This document shows positions 35,920-45,286 of a stretch of 64,000 nucleotides of DNA, piece by piece; within the stretch, counting starts at the first letter, position 1, and every line of letters begins with the position of its first letter. The translations under genes were made by a program, and so were the position numbers. The DNA comes from Acidimicrobiales bacterium (GTDB lineage: Bacteria > Actinomycetota > Acidimicrobiia > Acidimicrobiales > MedAcidi-G1), in contig JAPKBH010000001.1 of NCBI GenBank assembly GCA_028823445.1, positions 124,001 through 188,000 of the forward strand, written 5' to 3'. The notes below the pieces were generated by a model that saw only the letters and a program-made list of their open reading frames with translations, did not search any database and was not told the DNA's origin.

Positions 35920-36161
35920 TGATTATTGTTCCCTGCCCCCACTGCGGCCCCCGCAACTCGGTCGACCTACGCAACTGCGGAGAAGTCGTCAACCGCCCCA
36001 ACCCTGACACCGCCACGCTCACCGAGTGGCGCACCTACCTTTACCTACGCGAAAACGCCGCCGGTTGGGTAAGCGAAACCTGGTACTGCCGTGCTGGCTG
36101 CCGCCGCTATTTCACCATTGAACGCAACACCGTGACCAACGAGATTCGAGACCAGTCATGA
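35919..36161 (+). CDS. soxD: Sarcosine oxidase delta subunit
   Basis: An 80-residue zinc-binding subunit of the sarcosine oxidase complex. It has CPHCG at the start (C6, C9) and WYCRAGCRRYF (C57, C61). In the characterised Corynebacterium subunit the third ligand is a His, as far as I recall; here that position seems to be a Cys, making a four-Cys site. The WRTYLYLRENAAGWVSETWY block is typical of SoxD. It overlaps soxA by 4 nt (ATGA), so complex subunits are made together. Confidence 0.92.
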   Translation: MIIVPCPHCGPRNSVDLRNCGEVVNRPNPDTATLTEWRTYLYLRENAAGWVSETWYCRAGCRRYFTIERNTVTNEIRDQS

Positions 36162-39016
36162 GTAGCCATCGCCTACCCCCACAACCCGGAGAGGTCATCG
36201 ACCGGTCAACGGTCATCAACTTCACTTGGAACGGGCAACCAGTCATCGGTTTGGCCGGCGACACCATTGCCTCCGCCTTAGCGGCCCAAGGCGTTGACGT
36301 GTTTTCACGGTCTATGAAATACCACCGGCATCGGGGCATCATGACCGCCGACCATTGGGACCCAAACCTGTCGCTCCAAGTGGACGACGAACCCAACGTA
36401 CGAGCCGGCACCCGACTTTTAGCAGAAGGCATGCAGGTAAGCACCCAGAATGTGTGGCCAAGTTTGCAACACGACGTGGGCGTTTTGAACAAGGCGGTTG
36501 GACGCTTTTTATCGGCGGGTTTCTATTACAAAACGTTCATGAAGCCAAAATTCTTGTGGGACAACGTCTATCAGTCTGTGTTACGCAAGTTCGCCCCTGG
36601 CGGCCGGGTGCATTGGAAAACCAGCACCCATGGAGCCTATGACAAGCGATATGCCCACCCCGATGTGCTGGTAGCTGGTGGCGGCCCCGCTGGAATGGCT
36701 GCCGCTTTAGGTGCCGCCCAAGCTGGTGCTTCCGTTTTGCTGGTGGAGATGGCCCCGGAGTTGGGCGGGCACCTTTGTTGGGGCAACGACGCGGAGCGAG
36801 CCGCCTTAGACAAATTGACAACTGCGGTAATTGCCGAAGCAAACATTGAGGTAATGACCCGTTCTACGGTGACCGGCCGTTACGACCACAACTGGGTAGC
36901 CGTAATGCAAGGCGACCACCCCCTCGCTCCCGAACGCTTGGTCAAAGCTCGTGTCGGCTCATTGGTGGTGGCCCCAGGGCTCATTGAAAGGCCACTTATT
37001 TTTTCGGGGAACGACATTCCCGGGGTCATGTTGTCGGGAGCGGCTCGCCGCCTAATCAACCTTTGGGCAGTTAAACCCGGCCAACGAGCGGTCGTGCTGA
37101 CCGCCAACGCCGAAGGAGACGCCGCAGTAAAAGACCTCCAAGCCGCTGGTGTAGAAGTGGTCGAGGTAGTAGATGTGCGCACCGGCGCCATGGTGGCCTC
37201 CGCGGTAGGCAAGAGCCGGCTGCAAAAAGTTGTGCTCGAAGACGGGCGCACTATTGAGGCCGACCTTTTGGTCACCGCTACTGGCTGGACCGCCCCAACC
37301 TCGCTACTCAATATGGCCGGCAACCGCCCGGTCTACGACCCGCAGGCAGCTCGCTACTTTCCAGAAAACCTCCCCGAAGAAATACTGACCAGCGGGGGCA
37401 TCGCTGGCAACGGCAGCACCGACGAGCTCATTGCGCACGGGAGCGCTACCGGTGTTTTGGCCGCCAACCGGTCGTTGCGTTTACGTCATAGCCGCCGAGC
37501 GGCCACCGCCCGGTCACGCAGCCCAGAAGGCCCCGCCCCAGAAGCTTTGACCGACACCCGTACGCCGCTCAGGCGAGAAGCCCACCCCGAGTGCTACCGG
37601 GCCAGCACCCACGGTTTTGTGGATTACGCCGAAGACGTTTCCTCGAAGGATCTGATTCAAGCGGCCGGCGAAGGTTTTGACTCCATTGAGTTGATGAAGC
37701 GCTACACCACGGTCACCATGGGGCCCGCTCAAGGCAAACTCGAAACCGTAAATGCAGCAGCGGTACTTGCTGAATCTCGTGGCATGGACTTAGCCGACAT
37801 CGGTACCACGGTCTGGCGACCCCCGTTTGCACCCATTTCTTTAGGAGCGTTAGCGGGCCGTATTTTTGAGCCAGTGCGCCGGTCTGCTCTACAAGATTGG
37901 CACGAAGCCCACGGAGCGACGGCTTTGCTGGCCGGCCAATGGGTGCGTCCCGATCACTACGGCGATGCGGTAGCCGAAGCGCAGAACGTGCGCAACGGAG
38001 TGGGCATCATCGATGTTACGCCCCTAGGGAAAATCGACCTGCAAGGCCCCGACGTGGCCAAACTTTTGGAACTGGTTTATGTAAACCGCTGGGAATCGCT
38101 CAAAGTCGGGCGGGTCCGTTACGGCGCCATGGTGGCTGAAGACGGGGTGGTCTCCGACGATGGAGTAACTGGCCGCTTGAGCGAAAACCATTGGCTCATG
38201 ACCACCACTTCATCGGGAGCAGGCGCCGTATGGGAAATGCTCGAAGACTGGCTCCAAACCGGGCACCCAGAATGGCAAGTACACGTCACCCCCGTTACTG
38301 GCGGCTTAACCAGCATCAACGTAGCGGGGCCGCATTCACGGCAACTCTTGGAGCGCCTAGTTTCAAACGTCGACTTGTCTTCTGATGCCTTCCCTTATTT
38401 CAGTGTGCGCCAAGGAACGGTGGCCGACGTGCCTGATTGTGTCATCTGGCGCATTGGCTTTACCGGAGAACTCTCCTTCGAAGTGCACGTACCTTCTGGC
38501 CATGCGCTGGCGGTATGGGAAGCTTTGCTCGCTGAAGGCCAAGACTTAGGTTGCGCCCCTTTTGGCGTCGAAGCGCAACGAATCCTGCGCCTCGAAAAAG
38601 GCCACTACATCGTGGGCCAAGACACCGACGGTCTTTCTAAAGCCCCGACCGCCGGCTTGGGTGGGCTGGTAAAACTCGACAAAACCGACACCATTGGGCT
38701 CCCGGAGTTACGGGCCGCTTACCAACGAGAAGACCTGCCGATTCTGGTAGCTGTGCAACCCGACGACCCCACGGTGCTCCCCGAAGAGGCCGCTCAAATA
38801 GTGGACGGCCAGACCGCAACTATTTTGGGTCGGGTTACCTCCAGCCGTCACTCCCCTACCTTGGGCCGTTCCATTTGCTTAGCCCAAGTAGCCCCCCAAC
38901 TGGCCGCCCCGGGCACGGTCATCACCGTATTGATGGCCGACGGCCGGCGCATACCGGCCACCGTGCAAGAACATCATGCGCATCTGGACCACCAAGGAGC
39001 ACGTCAACGTGTCTGA
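36158..39016 (+). CDS. soxA: Sarcosine oxidase alpha subunit
   Basis: A full-length 952-residue subunit. The N-terminal 2Fe-2S-fold-like domain (INFTWNGQPVIGLAGDTIASAL) lacks cluster cysteines, as usual for SoxA. Next comes an NAD/FAD-type domain (VLVAGGGPAGMAAALGAAQAGA at about residue 170). The C-terminal 400 residues are an aminomethyltransferase (GcvT-like) domain that binds folate: DVTPLGKIDLQGPDV, GLTSINVAGPHSR, IGFTGELSFEVHVP, and the ending QRILRLEKGHYIVGQDTDGLS. Electrons from SoxB flow here, and the methyl carbon becomes 5,10-methylene-THF. soxG starts inside its last codons. Confidence 0.95.
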   Translation: MSSHRLPPQPGEVIDRSTVINFTWNGQPVIGLAGDTIASALAAQGVDVFSRSMKYHRHRGIMTADHWDPNLSLQVDDEPNVRAGTRLLAEGMQVSTQNVWPSLQHDVGVLNKAVGRFLSAGFYYKTFMKPKFLWDNVYQSVLRKFAPGGRVHWKTSTHGAYDKRYAHPDVLVAGGGPAGMAAALGAAQAGASVLLVEMAPELGGHLCWGNDAERAALDKLTTAVIAEANIEVMTRSTVTGRYDHNWVAVMQGDHPLAPERLVKARVGSLVVAPGLIERPLIFSGNDIPGVMLSGAARRLINLWAVKPGQRAVVLTANAEGDAAVKDLQAAGVEVVEVVDVRTGAMVASAVGKSRLQKVVLEDGRTIEADLLVTATGWTAPTSLLNMAGNRPVYDPQAARYFPENLPEEILTSGGIAGNGSTDELIAHGSATGVLAANRSLRLRHSRRAATARSRSPEGPAPEALTDTRTPLRREAHPECYRASTHGFVDYAEDVSSKDLIQAAGEGFDSIELMKRYTTVTMGPAQGKLETVNAAAVLAESRGMDLADIGTTVWRPPFAPISLGALAGRIFEPVRRSALQDWHEAHGATALLAGQWVRPDHYGDAVAEAQNVRNGVGIIDVTPLGKIDLQGPDVAKLLELVYVNRWESLKVGRVRYGAMVAEDGVVSDDGVTGRLSENHWLMTTTSSGAGAVWEMLEDWLQTGHPEWQVHVTPVTGGLTSINVAGPHSRQLLERLVSNVDLSSDAFPYFSVRQGTVADVPDCVIWRIGFTGELSFEVHVPSGHALAVWEALLAEGQDLGCAPFGVEAQRILRLEKGHYIVGQDTDGLSKAPTAGLGGLVKLDKTDTIGLPELRAAYQREDLPILVAVQPDDPTVLPEEAAQIVDGQTATILGRVTSSRHSPTLGRSICLAQVAPQLAAPGTVITVLMADGRRIPATVQEHHAHLDHQGARQRV

Positions 39017-39563
39017 TTTACTTTTTCAAAGCCCGCTCAACAAGGCAGAATTGACTTCTCCCGGCGGCAACATCGGGTTAACCGATGAGTCGGCCACCAC
39101 CAAGATTTTGGTACGTGGCCAGGGACCCGCCGTGGCCTATGGCCAAAGCAAGTTGCTGCCCAACGGCACGCTAATTTGCGGTAGTCGGCCCGATGAGTGG
39201 ACCTTTTTAGCCGGCCCGGGAAAAAGCGCTGAGGTGCAGGCCGGAATCGACCAATCAGAGGCCACCACGATCGTTGACATCACCCACGGGCGAGCCATGA
39301 TGCGCCTCTTCGGCCCAGCGGCCACACAAGCCTTAGCAAAAGTTTGCAGCATAGATTTGGCCGATGACCTCACCCCAGACGGCGCAGTGTTTTCTGCTTC
39401 AGTGGCCAAAGTGACCTGCGACTTGGTGCGTTCGGACAGCCAGGGCATTCAAGCCTATTTGATTTCCTGCGAGCGCTCTTTTGGGGCTTACCTGATCAGC
39501 GCTGTGGCTGATGCTGCTCAAGAGTTTGGTCTTGGTGTGCCGGCCGAGTTATCCCTGCACTAA
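39009..39563 (+). CDS. soxG: Sarcosine oxidase gamma subunit
   Basis: The GTG at 39009 is preferred: AAGGAG lies 9 nt upstream and the overlap with soxA is short. An ATG at 38976 would overlap by 41 nt. The 184-residue protein has the SoxG/GcvT-like fold seen in FLAGPGKSAEVQAGI, VVDITHGRAMMRLFGPAA, and the ending CERSFGAYLISAVADAAQEFG. It is the fourth subunit of the complex, and its presence shows that the operon is complete (soxB, soxD, soxA, soxG in the usual order). An amidase gene follows after 23 nt. Confidence 0.9.
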   Translation: MSDLLFQSPLNKAELTSPGGNIGLTDESATTKILVRGQGPAVAYGQSKLLPNGTLICGSRPDEWTFLAGPGKSAEVQAGIDQSEATTIVDITHGRAMMRLFGPAATQALAKVCSIDLADDLTPDGAVFSASVAKVTCDLVRSDSQGIQAYLISCERSFGAYLISAVADAAQEFGLGVPAELSLH

Positions 39564-39586
39564 AGCGACCGTTGTAGTCTTCGCCC

Positions 39587-40954
39587 ATGGATCTTCCTGA
39601 CCTCTCTGCGGTAGCCCAACAGGCACTGCTCAAATCTGGTGAAGTCTCTGCGGCAGAGTTACTTGCCGCTTGTGCAGAGCGGGCGGCTTTGGTGGAACCA
39701 GTGGTGAACGCTCTCCCCGTGGAATGTTGGAAACAAGCGACACAGCAAGCGGATGCCGTAGTGGTCGACCGACCTTTGGGCGGACTGGTGACTGCTTTTA
39801 AAGACCTGGCCGATACAAAAGACCTCCCTACCACCTACGGGAGTCTCGTTTTTGCTGACCATCAACCGGTTGCCGACCACCCGGCGGTGGCTTTGGTGCG
39901 CCAAGCGGGGGTACAAGTGGTGGGGAAAACCAACACGCCAGAGTTTGGCGCCGGGTCGCACACCTTTAACCCCGTTTATGGGCTAACCAGAAACCCATGG
40001 GACCCCACTCGGAGTGCCGGGGGGTCTAGCGGCGGAGCGGCGGCCGCCGTGGCCTGCGGAGTGCTTTCAATTGCCGATGGCTCTGATCTGGGCGGATCGT
40101 TGCGCAACCCCCCTTCGTTTTGCGGTGTAGTGGGTTTGCGGCCTACTTCGGGTCGGGTGCCCGGCGGCGACCCCAAGTTCGTGATGGCTACCCAGGGTTC
40201 AATTGGCCGCACGGTGGCCGATGTTGCTCTACACGATGCGGTCTTAAGTGGGCAAGATGAATGGCCACTTATCCAGATGCCTCTCCGGGTGGCTTATTCG
40301 CCGGACCTGGGCGGCCTCCCCGTAGCACCAGAAGTGCACCGGGTCGTCAAAAAAGCTGCCGAAACCATTGAACAACTTGGGTGGAGCATCGATCAGCAAG
40401 AGCCTGACTTCTCTAAAGCCGACCGTTGCTTTGAAACCCTGCGGGCCGCCTTTTATGCCCAGAAGTTTTTTGCTCTAGCGGCAGATCAACGAGTCAAAGC
40501 AACGGTACGAGCCGAGGTCAACTTAGGTCTCGGGTTGCCTGCTGAAAGCATCGAGCAAGCACTAGCCACTGAGCAGAACCTTCGAGAAGATTGGGACACA
40601 TTCTTTAGCAAATACGACCTGCTGATTGCCCCTACCAGTCAGGTGTCGGCTTTTCCGGTGGGCCAAGAGTGGGTAAAGGAAATCAACGGCACCGCTTTAG
40701 ACCATTACACCAACTGGATGCGGTCCTCTTCTCGGGTCACCGTGTCGGGCTGCCCCTCAATAAGTTTGCCTGCTGGTTTTACCCCAGAGGGCCTACCGGT
40801 GGGGATACAAATTGTGGCTCCACGGGGCACAGACCGACAGTTATTGTCTTGGGCCAGCCTTATTGAAGAAGCATTCGGGGTGCCGATTCGCCCGCCTGTC
40901 GAAGCGCTTGCAACTACTGACCCTTCTCGGTTGCCGCCGGGCCCCTTGGGGTAA
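39587..40954 (+). CDS. Amidase signature family hydrolase
   Basis: A 455-residue Ser-Ser-Lys amidase. Lys is in VTAFKDLADT, the Gly/Ser-rich signature is RSAGGSSGGAAAAVA (cis-Ser), and the nucleophile Ser is in DGSDLGGSLRNPPSFCG. The C-terminal part has SGCPSISLPAGFTPEGLPVGIQ. It hydrolyses a carboxamide to acid and ammonia. Position at the end of the sarcosine oxidase operon suggests a nitrogen-containing osmolyte or its amide as substrate, but nothing in the sequence proves it. GatA is unlikely because gatB and gatC are absent. Confidence 0.88.
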   Translation: MDLPDLSAVAQQALLKSGEVSAAELLAACAERAALVEPVVNALPVECWKQATQQADAVVVDRPLGGLVTAFKDLADTKDLPTTYGSLVFADHQPVADHPAVALVRQAGVQVVGKTNTPEFGAGSHTFNPVYGLTRNPWDPTRSAGGSSGGAAAAVACGVLSIADGSDLGGSLRNPPSFCGVVGLRPTSGRVPGGDPKFVMATQGSIGRTVADVALHDAVLSGQDEWPLIQMPLRVAYSPDLGGLPVAPEVHRVVKKAAETIEQLGWSIDQQEPDFSKADRCFETLRAAFYAQKFFALAADQRVKATVRAEVNLGLGLPAESIEQALATEQNLREDWDTFFSKYDLLIAPTSQVSAFPVGQEWVKEINGTALDHYTNWMRSSSRVTVSGCPSISLPAGFTPEGLPVGIQIVAPRGTDRQLLSWASLIEEAFGVPIRPPVEALATTDPSRLPPGPLG

Positions 40955-41071
40955 AGAAAAAGCGTTCACCGGTGGTTGCAACATAAAGAGTTTTGGGCAT
41001 AGATTACCGGATCTTCTAAGAATTTTGTGTCAAGATAACCCTGCTAAACGAGCGAAGCGAAAGGTCATACT

Positions 41072-41563
41072 ATGGCTGATGCCTTGAAACCTGTTGAGCG
41101 ATGGCGCACCGTGGTACCTCCTGAGTGGATCGACTACAACGGCCATCTAACCGAAGGCTTTTACGGCGTGGCTTTTGGCTCGGCGGGTGATGCTTTGCTG
41201 GAATACTTATCTTTCGGCGAAAACTATCGGCAGGCCCACGGCACTTTTTACACCGTAGAAAGCACCATCCATTTTCTCCATGAAATTCATCAAGGGGCAG
41301 AAATCTGGGTAAAAGGCTGGCTCCTGGGGGCCGACCAAAAACGCCTCCACTGGTATCAAGAACTCTTTGTGGCCGATAACCCAGAACCAGCGGCCAGCCA
41401 AGAAGCCATGTTGCTACACGTCGTGCAAGGTGCCGATGACCAGGCACCCAAGGTAGGCCCCATGGCAGAACCAGTGCTTTCGGCCGCCCAAGGTTTAGCT
41501 GCCGCTCACGCTGCTTTCCCTCGTCCGGCTCATATCGGCCGAGGCATCCGGTCGCTGCAATGA
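41072..41563 (+). CDS. Hotdog thioesterase, betainyl-CoA thioesterase-like
   Basis: A 163-residue 4HBT-type hotdog protein. The active-site segment is WIDYNGHLTEGFY, with D21 as candidate catalytic acid. The later block LLGADQKRLHWYQELF matches the pattern of the thioesterase domain found in carnitine-degradation proteins (CdhB or CdhAB fusions), which release glycine betaine from betainyl-CoA. That would feed the oxygenase and sarcosine oxidase just upstream. The carnitine dehydrogenase and the 3-dehydrocarnitine-cleaving enzyme are not in the window, so this is a strong hint, not proof. ATGA overlap with the next MFS gene. Confidence 0.75.
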   Translation: MADALKPVERWRTVVPPEWIDYNGHLTEGFYGVAFGSAGDALLEYLSFGENYRQAHGTFYTVESTIHFLHEIHQGAEIWVKGWLLGADQKRLHWYQELFVADNPEPAASQEAMLLHVVQGADDQAPKVGPMAEPVLSAAQGLAAAHAAFPRPAHIGRGIRSLQ

Positions 41564-42864
41564 GCGACACCATGACCCCGAGCGCTCCCCCCGCACGCTC
41601 AGGACCCGCTATGGCCGGCATCGGGGCCCTCTTTGTGGCTTTCTTGCTTTTACAAGTGGGTAATGGTTTGCAGCGTATTTTGTTGCCGTTGCGTGCCGAG
41701 GCTGAAGGCTTTACCGCCTTGGCCATGGGTTTAGTTATGGCGGCCCACTTTTCTGGCTATCTCGTTGGGGCTCGAATAATTCGCACCATGCTCACCTCGG
41801 TGGGTCATATTCGTGCTTTTGCCGCGCTGGCTTCTACCGCTTCGGCTGCCGTTTTAGTAAACGCCGTGATCGTTCTGCCTGCTTCTTGGATGTTGGTTTA
41901 TTTCATCGGCGGGGTTTGCAATGCCGGGGTGTTCGTGGTCTTGGAGAGTTGGCTTAATGACCGGGCCACCAATGAAACCAGGGGAAAAATATTGGGCTGG
42001 TACATGATGATCATGATGGGGGGCACGGCAGGCGGCTTGCTGCTGGTCAACTTGGGGTCGGCCGAAGGTTTCGAAATGTTTGTCCTTTCTTCGGTGTTGA
42101 TTTCGGCGTCGGTTATCCCGGTGACTTTGTCGGCTTCATCTGCCCCGCCCATGCCTTCTACCGAGCAAATGTCAATAAAAGAGCTCTACCGGTTGGTTCC
42201 CCCGGCGGTCGTGGGCTTGTTCCTTGCTTCTTTTGTACAGGCCTCGGCCAGTTCTATGAGTTCAGTTTTTGGCACCGAGTCAGGCATGTCGGGCGGCCAA
42301 GTTGCTTTGTTCGCGGCCGCTGGTGTTTCTGGGGCGGTACTTTTACAGGTGCCGTTGGGCAACTTGTCTGATCGTTATCCTCGTCGCTCAGTAATCATGG
42401 TGATAACCATAATTGCTGGGTCAATAGCACTTTTTGCGACCACCGTGGAGCCCAATGGGTGGCTGATCATTCTGGTCAACTTAGCTTTCGGGGCCTTTGT
42501 TTTTCCTCTCTATGGGCTCTTTGTAGCCCTGGCCAACGACTGGGTTCCCACTGAGAAACGTACCGCTGCTGCTTCTGCTTTGGTGCTGACCAGCAGCTTT
42601 GGGGCGGTGGCCTCCCCCATGGTGACCTCGATGGCGATGCGCACATTCGGGCCCGCTGGTTACTACTGGACCTTTGCCGTTGTTATGGGCATCTTGGTGG
42701 TGTACCTGAGCTATCGCACCCAGGTCCGCGCCGCTGTGCCGGTAGAGCGGCAGTCTAAGTTTCAGCCTTTGGGCGCTCGATCAGGCGAGATGGCCCATGC
42801 CGTGGGGCGTTGGGTGCGCAAACCCGTACGGCGGAAAAAACCTCTTACTGGCGAGAAAACGTAA
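41560..42864 (+). CDS. MFS transporter (YcaD-type), 12-TM
   Basis: A 434-residue membrane protein with two six-helix halves. The first half contains LQRILLPLRAEAEGFTALAMGLVMAAHFSGYLVGARI, typical of the YcaD/MFS_1-like branch. The loop FVVLESWLNDRATNETRGKILGWYM is another hallmark, and the second half has LGNLSDRYPRRSVIM. It is coupled to the betainyl-CoA thioesterase-like gene, so uptake or export of carnitine, betaine or a related compound is a reasonable guess only. A basic C-terminal tail (about 40 residues) follows. Its 3' end overlaps the convergent methyltransferase by 20 nt. Confidence 0.85.
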   Translation: MSDTMTPSAPPARSGPAMAGIGALFVAFLLLQVGNGLQRILLPLRAEAEGFTALAMGLVMAAHFSGYLVGARIIRTMLTSVGHIRAFAALASTASAAVLVNAVIVLPASWMLVYFIGGVCNAGVFVVLESWLNDRATNETRGKILGWYMMIMMGGTAGGLLLVNLGSAEGFEMFVLSSVLISASVIPVTLSASSAPPMPSTEQMSIKELYRLVPPAVVGLFLASFVQASASSMSSVFGTESGMSGGQVALFAAAGVSGAVLLQVPLGNLSDRYPRRSVIMVITIIAGSIALFATTVEPNGWLIILVNLAFGAFVFPLYGLFVALANDWVPTEKRTAAASALVLTSSFGAVASPMVTSMAMRTFGPAGYYWTFAVVMGILVVYLSYRTQVRAAVPVERQSKFQPLGARSGEMAHAVGRWVRKPVRRKKPLTGEKT

Positions 42865-43495
42865 GAATTAAACCGTGGTGGCCCTTATGCTCGCCCCGGC
42901 TATAGACCGACGAGGAGTCCACCATTGGTTCGCTGATTTGCCCATCTTTGGCATCGTTGCTGAAGCGCTGGGCGAAACCTTGCTCGGCGTAGAACTCTTT
43001 GTTGATGCCCACCACAAACAATGCCCCGGGGCGGGTGATTCGGTAAAGCTCGTCAAAGGCTTCGGGCCCCACATGGCCGTGGGTGAAGGTGCCAGCGCTC
43101 ATTACGGCCCCGTAGAACCCGTCTTCTATGGGCAGGGTTTCTTTAAGGTTGGCTTGATGGAAGGCCCGGTAAACCGGCTGCCCCTGGGGGTCTTGTTTTT
43201 GTGCTGCTTCGGCAATCATTTCGGCGGAGAGGTCAAGCCCATCTACCAGAATCGGCCCTTCGGCCACTAGTGCTTGGCCGCCCAAACCGGTACCACACCC
43301 CACATCTAACACGGGTTGGTGATCTCGCCCGCCCCAGGCCAATAACTTAGCGGCCACCATAAGTGGGTGCTGATACCCGTTGCGTTCCACGAAAGTTTCG
43401 TAAGTGCTGGCCCAACGAGCGTAGAGTTCTATGTTGTCTTGCAGCGTCTCTACGGCATACGCCTCATCAAGATCAAAATCTTCCGGCTCGCTCAT
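42845..43495 (-). CDS. Class I SAM-dependent methyltransferase
   Basis: A 216-residue Rossmann-fold methyltransferase. The SAM loop is VLDVGCGTGLGGQALV, the acidic residue after strand 2 is in VDGLDLSAEMIAEA, and the AGTFTHGHVGPEAFDELYRITRPG segment holds motifs IV-V. The closest general pattern is the small ubiE/WBSCR27-like group. The substrate cannot be assigned. The neighbourhood (methylated amines) makes an N-methyltransferase possible, but nothing specific shows it. A palindromic repeat lies 30 nt upstream of its start. Confidence 0.8.
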   Translation of the reverse strand: MSEPEDFDLDEAYAVETLQDNIELYARWASTYETFVERNGYQHPLMVAAKLLAWGGRDHQPVLDVGCGTGLGGQALVAEGPILVDGLDLSAEMIAEAAQKQDPQGQPVYRAFHQANLKETLPIEDGFYGAVMSAGTFTHGHVGPEAFDELYRITRPGALFVVGINKEFYAEQGFAQRFSNDAKDGQISEPMVDSSSVYSRGEHKGHHGLILTFSRQ

Positions 43496-43524
43496 GGTGC
43501 TCCTTTGCCTTCTTCAACCTACCA

Positions 43525-43567
43525 AAAAGTCCGTTACACGGGGACAGTCCCCATGTAACGGATTTTT
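43525..43567. repeat. Dispersed palindromic repeat, copy 2 (core GGGGACAGTCCCC)
   Basis: 43-nt palindrome with central A at 43546. The arms 43525-43545 and 43547-43567 pair with one mismatch (43539 against 43553) and one G-T. It is about 40/43 identical to the copy at 13904. It lies in the 110-nt gap between the sulP stop and the methyltransferase start. Confidence 0.85.
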
Positions 43568-43605
43568 GATGAAAAGAGGCTGCGTGATGTGGTTTTAGAG
43601 GTGGG

Positions 43606-45165
43606 TTAGTGCGAGGGAGTGAGCGAATCTGTGGTGTCGCTATGGAGTTTTGCTGCGTGGCGGTTCAGACCGACTAATTCGGCTTTGATTCCCCGTTGAG
43701 CAAACTTGGCCACCACGGCGTCGATAGCGACAATGGCCGAGGTGTCCCAAATGCGGGCCTCGCTCACATCGATTTCAACTCGCTTGACCTTCACGGCGTC
43801 GTAATCAAAGGAATGCACCAAGTCGTTTGTGGAAGCAAAGAACAGTTGCCCACTCACCGCATAGAGCCGTTCCGTATTGTCGGGGTCAAGCACGCTGGTT
43901 ACCTCCACCAAGTGCGAGACACGCCGGACAAAGAAGACCGCTGAAAGAGCCACCCCGCCGCCCACGCCGTAGGCCAAGTTATGGGTAAGGACCACGATGC
44001 CCACCGTGGCGAACATCACGATGCTCTCGGTACGGGGCATGACTCGTAGTGTGGCCAGTCGGATGCTCTTCCAGTCAAAAGTGCTAGCCGAAACCATGAT
44101 CATGACAGCAACCAAGGCCGCCATGGGAATACGAGCAACAAAACCACCCAGCGTCAAGATCATGAGCAGCAAGAACACCCCAGAGGCTAAAGTTGATAAG
44201 CGGGTACGTCCACCCGAACGATAATTGATGATGGACTGGCCAATCATGGCGCAACCGGCCATACCGCCCAGAAAACCGGTAGCAATGTTGGCCACCCCTT
44301 GGCCGCGGGATTCACGGTTCTTGTCGGAGTTCGAGTCGGTGAGGTCATCAAGTATTTGAGCGGTGAGCAGCGACTCAAGTAGCCCCACCAGCGCCAAGGT
44401 GATAGAGAAAGGAAGGATGACCTGCAGCGTGGCGAAACTCCAAGGAATATTTGGTAGCGCCAACCCAGGCAAAGAATCAGGCAACGCTCCCATATCGCCA
44501 ACCGTGGGGAGGTGCAGATCAAAGAATATGGCGACGCCGGCCAGCACCATGATGGCCACCAGTGGGGATGGAACGACAGTGGTGATTCGTGGCAAACCGT
44601 AGATAATCACCAGGCCGGCAGCAATGAAGGCCAGATTTAACCAAAGGTCGCTCTGCGCAACGTGTTCCGAAGGAAGAATATGGGGCACCTGGGCTAAGAA
44701 AATAAGAATGGCCAAAGCATTAACGAAGCCCACCATGACCGTTCGTGGGATGAACCGCATGAGCGAACCGACACCAAGGCGGCCCAACCCGACCTGGATT
44801 ATCCCCGCCAAGATGGTTGCGGCGAAGAGATGGCCCAACCCGTATTCAGCGACCAATGGTACGACCACCAGGGCCATAGCGCCGGTAGCGGCCGAGATCA
44901 TCCCCGGGCGTCCGCCGGCAAAAGAAATAATAATGGCAATAGAGAATGAGGCATAGAGCCCGACTTTCGGGTCGACTCCGGCGATGATAGAAAACGAAAT
45001 GGCCTCGGGGATCAACGCGAGAGCTACTACCAGTCCCGACAACAGGTTTGCCGTGGGGTTCACCAGCCACTGATCGCGGAACCGTTGACTAGTGGCTCGC
45101 TGCGCCGGCGAGCGCCAACCTAAACGGCCGCGCCCTGATGTCTGAGAATTCTGAATCATTTGCAC
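43606..45165 (-). CDS. SulP family anion transporter with STAS domain
   Basis: A 519-residue SLC26/SulP transporter. The N-terminal membrane part has the family block [30 protein letters not shown] and later [16 protein letters not shown]. The gate and core helices include [25 protein letters not shown]. The cytosolic STAS domain is at the C-terminus (about residues 425-510, with [15 protein letters not shown]). Members move sulfate, bicarbonate or other anions, often with Na+ or H+; a bicarbonate (BicA-like) or sulfate role cannot be separated here. The start is either M1 (45165) or M3. Confidence 0.9.
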   Translation of the reverse strand: MQMIQNSQTSGRGRLGWRSPAQRATSQRFRDQWLVNPTANLLSGLVVALALIPEAISFSIIAGVDPKVGLYASFSIAIIISFAGGRPGMISAATGAMALVVVPLVAEYGLGHLFAATILAGIIQVGLGRLGVGSLMRFIPRTVMVGFVNALAILIFLAQVPHILPSEHVAQSDLWLNLAFIAAGLVIIYGLPRITTVVPSPLVAIMVLAGVAIFFDLHLPTVGDMGALPDSLPGLALPNIPWSFATLQVILPFSITLALVGLLESLLTAQILDDLTDSNSDKNRESRGQGVANIATGFLGGMAGCAMIGQSIINYRSGGRTRLSTLASGVFLLLMILTLGGFVARIPMAALVAVMIMVSASTFDWKSIRLATLRVMPRTESIVMFATVGIVVLTHNLAYGVGGGVALSAVFFVRRVSHLVEVTSVLDPDNTERLYAVSGQLFFASTNDLVHSFDYDAVKVKRVEIDVSEARIWDTSAIVAIDAVVAKFAQRGIKAELVGLNRHAAKLHSDTTDSLTPSH

Positions 45166-45286
45166 CCCTTGAAAGCATTAAGAAACGCCTTCGGTTTCGG
45201 GCGTAGTCAAGGCTACCAACTGCCCGCCATGGCCTGATGTCGCAAAAGTCACACGGAACCACGGCCCCTTTGGTTCAAACAACCGA

